This document shows positions 53,096 through 60,150 of a stretch of DNA of 64,000 nucleotides, one piece after another. Made by a program: the position numbers and the translations under genes. The notes below the pieces were generated by a model, which had not been told where the DNA came from, did no database searches, and saw nothing but the letters and a program-made list of their open reading frames with translations. The stretch covers positions 186,001 through 250,000 of the forward strand of contig NZ_QNUE01000003.1 in NCBI RefSeq assembly GCF_003385595.1, given 5' to 3'. The stretch comes from Chryseobacterium flavum. Its GTDB lineage: Bacteria > Bacteroidota > Bacteroidia > Flavobacteriales > Weeksellaceae. Each line of letters starts with the position of its first letter. Position 1 is the first letter of the stretch.

Positions 53096-54073
53096 ATGTT
53101 TTCAGTGAATCATCAAAAATTTATGGAAATGGATGAACTTTCTCTTCAGAAGGTTCCCTATTTTTTTGTCATCGACTTTCTCTCGGAGAAGGTAGAAATA
53201 TATCAGGAAAATGAAGTTGAAAAAGAAGGCTTACTCATTGATTTTCAAAATTTTTCCAGCAAGAAAGACACACACACATTAGATAAAATTATAGAATGGA
53301 AATCTTTTCCGGAAACACTTGAGAGCTTCAGATCCGGCTTTGAAAAAGTTCAGAAAAATATCCGTTTGGGAAATTCTTATCTTGTTAATTATACCCGGAA
53401 AACTAAAATTGAGACCAATTTAACACTGGAAGAGATTTTTTATCATTCAAATGCGAAATATAAAGTTTTTTATAAAGATTTTTTCGTATTTTTTTCTCCG
53501 GAAACTTTTGTAAAAATCATTGACGGTAAAATTTTCACCTATCCCATGAAAGGGACTATTGATGCTTCTGTGGAAAATGCAGCGGAAATATTGAAAAATG
53601 ATAAAAAAGAAAAAGCAGAACATTATACCGTTGTTGACCTTCTCCGGAATGACCTGAGTATGGTAGCTGACGAGGTAAAGGTTGATCAGTTTCAGCATAT
53701 TGATTTTATCAAAACCCAGCAAAAGGACCTGTTTGCAATGAGTTCTGAAATTTCCGGTATACTGAAACCGGAATTTGATGGTAAAATAGGAAGCATAATG
53801 GAAAAACTACTTCCTGCAGGTTCCATATTGGGAGCCCCTAAGCCTAAGACACTGGAGATTATTCTGGATGCAGAAGGTTATAACAGAGGATATTATACAG
53901 GAGTATGTGGTTGGTTTGATGGCAAAAACGTTGACAGTTGTGTCATGATACGTTTTATTGAAAAAGAAGGAGACTCTCTTTACTTTAAAAGCGGTGGCGG
54001 TATCACCCACCTGAGTAAATTAGAAGACGAATATCAGGAAATGAAAAATAAAATTTATGTCCCAATTCATTGA
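53096..54073 (+). CDS. pabB: Aminodeoxychorismate synthase component I (PabB)
   Basis: A 325-residue chorismate-binding enzyme that makes 4-amino-4-deoxychorismate for folate. It is shorter than E. coli PabB (453) because the N-terminal half is reduced, as is usual in Bacteroidetes. Chorismate-site motifs are intact: FTYPMKGTID, VVDLLRNDLSMVAD, LLPAGSILGAPKPKT, GYYTGVCGWFDG, KSGGGITHLS. It overlaps the following pabC-like gene by 17 bases, so translation is coupled. Start at 53096 is possible but Met10 or Met12 cannot be excluded. Confidence 0.92.
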   Translation: MFSVNHQKFMEMDELSLQKVPYFFVIDFLSEKVEIYQENEVEKEGLLIDFQNFSSKKDTHTLDKIIEWKSFPETLESFRSGFEKVQKNIRLGNSYLVNYTRKTKIETNLTLEEIFYHSNAKYKVFYKDFFVFFSPETFVKIIDGKIFTYPMKGTIDASVENAAEILKNDKKEKAEHYTVVDLLRNDLSMVADEVKVDQFQHIDFIKTQQKDLFAMSSEISGILKPEFDGKIGSIMEKLLPAGSILGAPKPKTLEIILDAEGYNRGYYTGVCGWFDGKNVDSCVMIRFIEKEGDSLYFKSGGGITHLSKLEDEYQEMKNKIYVPIH

Positions 54074-54683
54074 AAGCATTAAAGTAGAAGACCAGGAAAT
54101 ATTTCTTCTGGATCTACACCAAAAACGTGTAAATCAAACTTTTACCCATTTCGGAAAAGAAGAATCCATCGATCTGGGCAAAATATTCAATAGCCTGCAG
54201 CATGATGAGGACGGCCTTTTCAAACTGAGAATATCCTATGATCTGGATAAAAGAGTCCGGACACAGATGATTCCTTATGCCATTCCTGAAATACAGAATT
54301 TCCAACTGGTGGAAAACAACAGTTTCGACTACTCCTTCAAGTTTGAAGACAGAAAAGAACTGGATAAGATGAAAATGAAATCCAAAGCTGAAGAAATCAT
54401 TATCGTTAAGAATAACCACATCACCGACACTTCTTTTTCCAACCTTTTGTTTTTAAAAGGTAAAGAATGGTTTACCCCTAATACCTGCCTTTTAAATGGA
54501 GTACAAAGACAATATCTTTTAAAGCAAAAAAAGATCAGAGAAACAGAGATCACCTTACAAAATATAAAGCAATTCACACACTTCCAGATCATTAATGCTC
54601 TGAATGATTTCGATGATATGTTTATTTATCCGATTGACAGGATCATTAATCTGCCTGGCAATGAAGAATATCTGGACCTTTAA
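54057..54683 (+). CDS. pabC: Aminodeoxychorismate lyase-like class IV aminotransferase (PabC)
   Basis: A 208-residue fold-IV PLP protein, short for the family (E. coli PabC 269). The order of marks is normal: KMKSKAEEIIIVKNNHITDTSFSNLLF (quoted in part: EEIIIVKNNHITD), a class IV EVLL..N...ET.SN core, then TPNTCLLNGVQRQYLL. It would release 4-aminobenzoate from the PabB product; the 17-base overlap with pabB supports this. It overlaps the menD 3' end by 4 bases in convergent orientation. Confidence 0.87.
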   Translation: MSQFIESIKVEDQEIFLLDLHQKRVNQTFTHFGKEESIDLGKIFNSLQHDEDGLFKLRISYDLDKRVRTQMIPYAIPEIQNFQLVENNSFDYSFKFEDRKELDKMKMKSKAEEIIIVKNNHITDTSFSNLLFLKGKEWFTPNTCLLNGVQRQYLLKQKKIRETEITLQNIKQFTHFQIINALNDFDDMFIYPIDRIINLPGNEEYLDL

Positions 54684-56356
54684 TTTTCTTTCAGAAAGTT
54701 GAAATAGTCTTTCAGGACATCAGCACTGTTATTGCCATAAGTATTTACTTCCAGAATCTTTGGCTGCGCATCAGGCTTAAAGAAGTTTTCCAAAACCCTG
54801 TCCAGAGTCAGCTCATCTTCAACCCTGATATAGGAGAATCCAAAGTGTTTGGCTAAATACTCTGCATTTTTACGGTGCTTTGTTGCAATAAATTCGTCCA
54901 GTGTATTTGGATTGGCATTACGCGGTCCCGGAATAATTTTAAAGATATTTCCTTCACCGTTATTGAAAATCATAATTCTCACAAACGGAGGTATATACTG
55001 ATTCCAGAGGCCGTTAATATCATAGAAGAAACTTAAATCACCGGTAATCAACAAAGTCGGGTTCTCATTCTTAATGGCAAATCCCATTGCTGTAGATGTA
55101 GAGCCGTCTATTCCACTGGTTCCTCTGTTACAGTACATTTTTCTCTTCCCAAAGTCAAACAGCTGTGCATATCTGATTCCTGAAGAATTACTGAAATGGA
55201 TATTATAGTTTTCGGGGATAGCCTGTGAAGCTTTATTGAAAAAATAGAAATCAGAAAATTCAACAGTATTCAAAAACTGCTGGTGTTTTGCATCTTTTTT
55301 ATCTCTCAAGACATCCCACAGATTAAAATAAGGTCTTGGCTCAAGATTAATGAACTTTAATAGTTTGGAGAAGAAAACTTCCGGTTTAACTTCAATTTTC
55401 TCTGTCAGAGAGAAATAAGTGTCCGGCTGCCAGATTTCATCCAGATGCCAGTGTTGTTTAGGACGGGCGCTTCTAAGGAATTGTTTTACTTTTTTAGATA
55501 CTACATTTTGCCCTACTGTTATCAGCAAATCCGGCGCATAAGTTTTATAATCCTCCTCAGTAAAATTAAAGATCAAACGATCAATATGCCTGAAGAATTT
55601 TTCATGATGCAGATTTGAGTTTGCCTCACTCAGGACCACTACAGAATGGTTTTTCACCAATTGTGTCAATTGATTTTCCAGTTCAGGACTGTAGTCCCTG
55701 GTTCCTACCAATAACATAATCCTTTGGGAGGTATGCCATTCTGCAATCAGATTTGAAGGGACTTCATATTCTTTTTGTCTGATTGTTTTCTCAACAGTCG
55801 GAAAGGCAGGAAGTTCCGAAACAAGTTCATACAGGGGCTCCTCCAGGGGAATATTAATATGTACAGGCCCTTGTTTTTCAAAACAAAGTTCAATAGCCTT
55901 TTTAATTGTATCAAAGTTAATATCTTCTGCATTTTCCTTACTGTCTTCCAAAAGCTGGAAGTCCCCGTAGGAATGCTGATGAAAAACATCCTTCTGCCTG
56001 ATTGTCTGCCCGTCAAATATATCAACATAATCTGTTGGCCGGTCAGCAGTCAGTACCAAAAGTGGAACATTCTGATAAAATGCTTCTGTAATTGCAGGAT
56101 AATAGTTGACCACGGCAGAGCCACTGGTACAGGTAATTGCTACCGGTTTTTTTTCACTTTTAGCCATTCCCATTGCTACAAAAGCTGCACTTCTTTCATC
56201 TACAATACTGAAACAGTTGAAGCTATCCACTTCCGAAAAGTGAATCGCTAAAGGAGCATTTCTTGATCCCGGTGAAATTACAATATCTGCAATTCCGTAC
56301 TGTTGCAGAAGATGCGCAAGTATCTGAATACTTCTCTTAGAAGAATATTTTTTCAT
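54680..56356 (-). CDS. menD: 2-succinyl-5-enolpyruvyl-6-hydroxy-3-cyclohexene-1-carboxylate synthase (MenD)
   Basis: A ThDP enzyme of menaquinone synthesis, joining 2-oxoglutarate to isochorismate. The 558 residues show the family pattern: VISPGSRNAPLAIHF, DERSAAFVAMGMAKS with the ThDP Glu, TSGSAVVNYYPAI, NRGTSGIDGSTSTAMG, and the ThDP site LLITGDLSFFYDINGLW ... IMIFNNGEG. Chorismate-using pabB lies next to it, so the neighbourhood holds two branches from chorismate. The -7 box lies 4 bases upstream of the ATG. Confidence 0.96.
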   Translation of the reverse strand: MKKYSSKRSIQILAHLLQQYGIADIVISPGSRNAPLAIHFSEVDSFNCFSIVDERSAAFVAMGMAKSEKKPVAITCTSGSAVVNYYPAITEAFYQNVPLLVLTADRPTDYVDIFDGQTIRQKDVFHQHSYGDFQLLEDSKENAEDINFDTIKKAIELCFEKQGPVHINIPLEEPLYELVSELPAFPTVEKTIRQKEYEVPSNLIAEWHTSQRIMLLVGTRDYSPELENQLTQLVKNHSVVVLSEANSNLHHEKFFRHIDRLIFNFTEEDYKTYAPDLLITVGQNVVSKKVKQFLRSARPKQHWHLDEIWQPDTYFSLTEKIEVKPEVFFSKLLKFINLEPRPYFNLWDVLRDKKDAKHQQFLNTVEFSDFYFFNKASQAIPENYNIHFSNSSGIRYAQLFDFGKRKMYCNRGTSGIDGSTSTAMGFAIKNENPTLLITGDLSFFYDINGLWNQYIPPFVRIMIFNNGEGNIFKIIPGPRNANPNTLDEFIATKHRKNAEYLAKHFGFSYIRVEDELTLDRVLENFFKPDAQPKILEVNTYGNNSADVLKDYFNFLKEN

Positions 56357-56360
56357 ACAG

Positions 56361-56368
56361 CAAATTTA
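56361..56368 (-). promoter_or_regulatory. -7 box abutting the menD start codon
   Basis: TAAATTTG on the minus strand ends 4 bases before the menD ATG (56356), a third case of a possible leaderless transcript. Confidence 0.45.
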
Positions 56369-56411
56369 ACTGATAAATAATGATTTTAAAATTATTTAAT
56401 TTAAAAAAATG

Positions 56412-56419
56412 TAATTTTG
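56412..56419 (+). promoter_or_regulatory. -7 box of the 2OG dioxygenase gene
   Basis: TAATTTTG, 20 bases before the ATG at 56440; it also argues against the longer frame starting at 56380. Confidence 0.55.
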
Positions 56420-56439
56420 CTATTCGTAAATTTCTAAAA

Positions 56440-57390
56440 ATGGATAAAATACCTAGTGTAGACCTGCGTGATTTCCTTTCGGACAACCCGGAACGCAAAC
56501 AGAAATTTGTAAATGAAATCGGAAAAGCTTATGAAGAAATTGGTTTTGTTGCTTTAAAAGGCCATTTTCTTGATGACAATCTAGTAGATGAATTGTATGG
56601 TGAGGTAAAAAACTTTTTTGACCTGCCCGTGGAAACTAAACAAAAATACGAAATCCCGGGAATTGGCGGCCAGAGAGGTTATGTAGGCTTTGGTAAAGAA
56701 ACCGCAAAAGGTTTTAAAAAAGGGGATTTAAAAGAATTCTGGCACTTTGGACAATATTTGTCTGATGATTCAAAATACAAGTCAGAATATCCGGACAATG
56801 TAATCGTTGATGAACTTCCAAAATTCAATGAAGTAGGTAAAGAGGCATTCCAGATGCTTGAAAAAACAGGACAGTATGTGTTAAGAGCATTAGCTATTCA
56901 CCTTGGACTGGATGAGTTTTACTTTGATGATAAAATCGCAGAAGGAAATTCTATTCTAAGACCTATTCACTATCCTCCAATTACCGAAGAACCGGATGAT
57001 GCTGTAAGAGCAGCTGCTCACGGAGATATTAACCTTATCACCCTTTTGATGGGCGCCCAGGGTAAAGGGCTTCAGGTTCAGAACCATAACGGCGAATGGA
57101 TTGATGCGATTGCTGAGCCGGACGAACTGATGATCAATGTTGGAGATATGCTTTCAAGACATACCAATAACAAATTAAAATCTACCATCCACCGGGTAGT
57201 AAATCCACCAAGAGAACTGTGGGGTACTTCAAGATATTCCATTCCTTTCTTTATGCATCCGGTAAGTGCCATGTCACTCAATGCACTTGAAAACTGTGTA
57301 GATGAAAGCAATCCTAAATTGTATGAAGATACAACAGCCGGAGAATTTTTACACGAAAGATTAATTGAGCTTGGCTTAATTAAAAAATAA
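56440..57390 (+). CDS. Isopenicillin N synthase-like 2-oxoglutarate/Fe(II) dioxygenase
   Basis: A start at MDKIPSVDLRDFLSDN is chosen over one 20 codons earlier, because the promoter lies in between and family members open with the IPxxDL motif. About 316 residues. The iron triad is His194 and Asp196 (AAHGDINLIT) and His251 (STIHRVVNP), followed by the co-substrate Arg-x-Ser (SRYSIPFF). The plant-gibberellin-oxidase-like family hydroxylates or desaturates small molecules; substrate unknown. Divergent from menD, and ended by a hairpin. Confidence 0.88.
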   Translation: MDKIPSVDLRDFLSDNPERKQKFVNEIGKAYEEIGFVALKGHFLDDNLVDELYGEVKNFFDLPVETKQKYEIPGIGGQRGYVGFGKETAKGFKKGDLKEFWHFGQYLSDDSKYKSEYPDNVIVDELPKFNEVGKEAFQMLEKTGQYVLRALAIHLGLDEFYFDDKIAEGNSILRPIHYPPITEEPDDAVRAAAHGDINLITLLMGAQGKGLQVQNHNGEWIDAIAEPDELMINVGDMLSRHTNNKLKSTIHRVVNPPRELWGTSRYSIPFFMHPVSAMSLNALENCVDESNPKLYEDTTAGEFLHERLIELGLIKK

Positions 57391-57399
57391 CATATACCA

Positions 57400-57441
57400 A
57401 CAGTCAATTATCGATTTACGTATCAATAATTGGCTGTTTTT
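57400..57441 (+). terminator. Terminator after the 2OG dioxygenase gene
   Basis: A 12-bp stem with one G-T pair (57400-57411 with 57426-57437) followed by a T run, 9 bases past the stop. Confidence 0.75.
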
Positions 57442-57641
57442 CAATACCCTACCCCAAAGAGAGATCTTTTCATTTTTTATTCATCCATTCTGAAGTCAGC
57501 ATTTTTACCCATAATCAGGGCAAAGGACACGCTGGCTAATTTTTAACAGTCTCATATTTCTTTTTTTACATACCATATCAAACTTAATTAAAAATATTTT
57601 GTATAAATTTACATTAATATCAAATTTTTAATTAAAACAAT

Positions 57642-57806
57642 ATGAAAAAATTAAAAAAACTAAGAAAAGACCAGTTGAAAAGTATTTCAGGAGCCGGAAT
57701 TATTCTTCCGGAGCCGGACTTTTGTATGTACTCTTGTAACGGAACTATTATCTGTGCAAGCTGTACTGAGGATTTCAAATGCCCGGACACAGCTAATGAT
57801 ATGTAA
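57642..57806 (+). CDS. Bacteriocin-like small Cys-rich peptide 1
   Basis: A 54-residue peptide read directly from the DNA. A basic leader (MKKLKKLRKDQLKSISGAG) has the bacteriocin-leader look of a K-K-L-x-K-x-x-L-K-x-I-S-G-G type; here the second Gly is Ala. The core has five Cys (FCMYSCNG, IICASC, FKCPD). It has its own terminator (57830-57855) and imperfect -7 box (TAAATTTA, 57604-57611). A close partner follows at 57935. Leader and core arrangement suggest a secreted or processed peptide; no transporter or maturase adjoins. Confidence 0.8.
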   Translation: MKKLKKLRKDQLKSISGAGIILPEPDFCMYSCNGTIICASCTEDFKCPDTANDM

Positions 57807-57829
57807 TATTGAAATCAAAATGTAGTCAT

Positions 57830-57855
57830 GCCGTTTCTCTGAAACGGCTTTTTAT
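57830..57855 (+). terminator. Terminator after bacteriocin-like peptide 1
   Basis: An 8-bp stem (57830-57837 with 57841-57848) followed by a T run. Confidence 0.75.
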
Positions 57856-57934
57856 TTACAGTTACAATTGTTAAAAACTGAAAATCAAATAATTTTATAC
57901 ACCATCTTTTTTAATTAAATCCAAATTGGACAAT

Positions 57935-58105
57935 ATGAAAAATCTGAAAAAATTAAGCAAAAGCAAGTTAAAAGTAATTTCAGGGGGAATCAGTTATCCT
58001 TTTCCCGGTGATTGCTTTTATGTGTGCAGTGACGGAATACAGTATAAAGAATTATGCCGTGTTGAATTCATTTGCCCTGACGGGGAACAACCTGTCATTT
58101 ATTAA
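57935..58105 (+). CDS. Bacteriocin-like small Cys-rich peptide 2
   Basis: A 56-residue peptide related to the one at 57642. The leader MKNLKKLSKSKLKVISGG has a genuine double glycine. The core keeps the spacing of the first peptide: CFYVC aligned to CMYSC, then a Gly, then a Cys and FICPD aligned to FKCPD, with four Cys in total. The same TTTTTAATTAAA and CAATATG elements precede both ATGs, pointing to a recent duplication. A hairpin follows. Processing at GG and disulfide formation are inferences. Confidence 0.82.
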   Translation: MKNLKKLSKSKLKVISGGISYPFPGDCFYVCSDGIQYKELCRVEFICPDGEQPVIY

Positions 58106-58132
58106 ACTGACCTCAAACAGTTAACAAGAGAT

Positions 58133-58160
58133 CCGTTTCATGTGACCGGAAACGGGTTTC
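58133..58160 (+). terminator. Hairpin after bacteriocin-like peptide 2
   Basis: A 7-bp stem (58133-58139 with 58149-58155) and T-rich tail; the stem half CCGTTTC matches the one after peptide 1. Confidence 0.6.
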
Positions 58161-58181
58161 TTATTTCCCTGAATCTTTTTA

Positions 58182-59228
58182 TTAATCAAATAGCCTCAAT
58201 TGCTGGTCGCGGCTTCCTGTAAAATTAGAGGTGGACAATTTTGGAAACTCCTTTCCTTCAAAAAATTTTTTCCGTCCAACTTTAAATGTGGTATGAATCA
58301 TTTCTGCGATATTTCCCTCTCCTCTTTGTCTTTCAAAATATCTTTTATCCCCAAGCTTCCCTCCCCGCATAGAACGTATCAGGTTCAGTACCTTTTGGGC
58401 CCTGTCCGGGAAATGAGCTTCAATCCAGTTGACAAAGACAGGCTCTACAGTATCATTCAATCTTACCAAAGTATATCCAAATCCCCTAGCACCTGCATCA
58501 GAAATAGCTTTCAATATAGATAAGGGCTCATCACTGTTCAGCCCCGGGATGATGGGAGCCACCATTATGTGTACAGGAATATTATTTTCTGACAGAACTT
58601 CTATTGCTTTTAATTTATTCTTTGCAGAACTTGTTCTTGGTTCCATCTTTCTTCTCAATTCCTCATTAATTGTCGGAATACTTAGCGAAACTGAGATAAG
58701 ATTCTGTTCTGCCATAGGTTTTAAAATATCAAGATCCCTCAATACCAGGGCATTTTTGGTCAGAATATTGACAGGATGTCTGTAATCAAGACAAACCTGC
58801 AGCAGTTTTCTGGTAATTTCAAACTGCCTTTCAGCGGGCTGATAACAGTCTGTATTTCCTGATAACAAAATCGGAGCAGCCTTATAACCTCTTTTTTGAA
58901 AAAATTTTTCCAACAGTTCCGGAGCATTCTTTTTCACCATAATTTTCCGTTCAAAATCAATCCCGGCACTATAGCCCCAATATTCATGTGTAGGTCGTGC
59001 AAAACAATATGAACAGCCATGCTCACATCCCTGGTAAGGGTTCATGGAATATTCCATAGAAAGATCCTCGCTTTTTACCTGATTCACAATCGTTTTAGGG
59101 AAAACTTCCGTAAATGATGTCTTTACTGTTTCTAGATCTTCATCATCAGGTTCATAGGTATACCTGTCGAAACGGTTGATAACATTTCGCTGAGCTCCCT
59201 GACCTTTTTTTAAATTCTCGTTTTGCAT
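58182..59228 (-). CDS. PA0069/Rv2578c-type radical SAM protein
   Basis: A 348-residue radical SAM protein. The cluster motif is GCEHGCSYCFARPTHEYW (CxxxCxxC, about residues 68-75). The family marks SGNTDCYQPAER, NILTKNALVLRD and RLNDTVEPVFVNW are those of the PA0069-like group, distantly related to spore photolyase SplB. These occur widely as single genes and are of unknown function. It is convergent with the peptide genes but is probably not their maturase, as it has no SPASM or peptide-binding part. Confidence 0.86.
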   Translation of the reverse strand: MQNENLKKGQGAQRNVINRFDRYTYEPDDEDLETVKTSFTEVFPKTIVNQVKSEDLSMEYSMNPYQGCEHGCSYCFARPTHEYWGYSAGIDFERKIMVKKNAPELLEKFFQKRGYKAAPILLSGNTDCYQPAERQFEITRKLLQVCLDYRHPVNILTKNALVLRDLDILKPMAEQNLISVSLSIPTINEELRRKMEPRTSSAKNKLKAIEVLSENNIPVHIMVAPIIPGLNSDEPLSILKAISDAGARGFGYTLVRLNDTVEPVFVNWIEAHFPDRAQKVLNLIRSMRGGKLGDKRYFERQRGEGNIAEMIHTTFKVGRKKFFEGKEFPKLSTSNFTGSRDQQLRLFD

Positions 59229-59295
59229 TCCGATGTAAAATTAGAATGGATTTTTTATAAAATAATGAGTTTTAACACTAAAGTTTTCCACAAAA

Positions 59296-59325
59296 AAAAA
59301 CCAACACTTCAAAGTGTTGGTTTTT
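59296..59325 (-). terminator. Terminator after the small membrane protein gene
   Basis: A 14-bp stem (59296-59309 with 59312-59325); on the minus strand it continues into a T run, 27 bases past the stop at 59352. Confidence 0.85.
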
Positions 59326-59351
59326 AAACATAATTAAAATATATTTTTTTA

Positions 59352-59546
59352 CTACTTCACTGCATATAGTTCTACTCCATGATATTCATCATCATGGTTT
59401 TTTTCATCAAAGTGTCTGTGATAATCCGAATAGGTATCACTGTATTTTTTATCTTTTTTAGTCAATATTTTTTTTATGCTGATTAAACTTAATACTGCCA
59501 AAAGACCAACTCCCCCTGCCAGTAATACTCCAACTTCTTTTTTCAT
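59352..59546 (-). CDS. Small single-span membrane protein
   Basis: A 64-residue protein: one N-terminal membrane helix (VGVLLAGGVGLLAVLSLISI), a Lys-rich stretch, and a His/Asp/Tyr-rich tail (YSDYHRHFDEKNHDDEYHG) that could bind metal. Family unknown. It has its own strong terminator, which supports a true gene. Confidence 0.6.
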   Translation of the reverse strand: MKKEVGVLLAGGVGLLAVLSLISIKKILTKKDKKYSDTYSDYHRHFDEKNHDDEYHGVELYAVK

Positions 59547-59722
59547 ATTTCTTTGATTTATTACTGGTAATATTGCAAAAAGTATACCTATCTGTTTTTT
59601 TTAAATTATAAATTTTGTTAACATTAAACTTTATTTTTAAGGAAATTACAATTCGTTAATTTTCTTACATTTATAATTATAATATGGTTTAATTATTGTA
59701 CTAAATCAGTAAAAATATTATT

Positions 59723-60073
59723 ATGGAAAATCCAGAAAACATTGACAGAATGACCACCTTAAGCCAGGTTATGAAAACACTTTCGGAAAGAGGGATACAT
59801 AGGGAGTTCAGAATGAATGAAAAATGTGAAATGAAGTTTGAAAATTCTGAAAAAGTTTACCAGCCTTCTGAATTGACAATCTTAAAAACATACCGTTTTG
59901 AAGGAGACAGCAACCCGGATGATAATGCCGTCCTGTATGTGGTTAAAGACAACAGTGGTAACCGTGGAATGATCATTGATTCTTACGGGGCAGACAGCAA
60001 TTATCCCGGAGAAGAATTTGACAAGTTTTTAAGAGAAATCCCAATTCTGGAAAGTGATGAATTCAATTTTTAA
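59723..60073 (+). CDS. Small conserved Bacteroidetes protein (often mislabelled PRPP synthetase)
   Basis: A 116-residue soluble protein. MTTLSQVMKTLSERG, the middle YRFEGDSNPDDNAVLYVV and GMIIDSYGADSN match a small family common in this phylum. Some records call it phosphoribosylpyrophosphate synthetase, but it has none of the PRPP or ATP motifs and is a third of the size. Function unknown. Confidence 0.72.
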   Translation: MENPENIDRMTTLSQVMKTLSERGIHREFRMNEKCEMKFENSEKVYQPSELTILKTYRFEGDSNPDDNAVLYVVKDNSGNRGMIIDSYGADSNYPGEEFDKFLREIPILESDEFNF

Positions 60074-60094
60074 CTGATCTATTATATATTAATT

Positions 60095-60148
60095 CTTAAA
60101 CCATTGAGGTTGTTATCAACCGATGTTATTCATCCTTAATGGTTTAAG
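60095..60148. repeat. Nested inverted repeats with a three-way-junction fold
   Basis: An outer stem (60095-60109 with 60134-60148, 15 pairs with one G-T) encloses two alternative small hairpins, GGTTG/CAACC (60108-60121) and GATG/CATC (60122-60134). No T run follows on either strand. It lies between two convergent genes and could be an unusual terminator or a structured RNA end. Confidence 0.55.
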
Positions 60149-60150
60149 GA

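Noticed and set aside
58182-59228. Radical SAM protein as maturase for the neighbouring Cys-rich peptides
   Set aside because: It belongs to the widespread PA0069 group, lacks a SPASM or peptide-recognition part, is convergent, and occurs without such peptides in other bacteria.
59723-60073. Phosphoribosylpyrophosphate synthetase
   Set aside because: The name is attached to this family in some records, but the 116-residue protein has no PRPP-binding loop or ATP motif.
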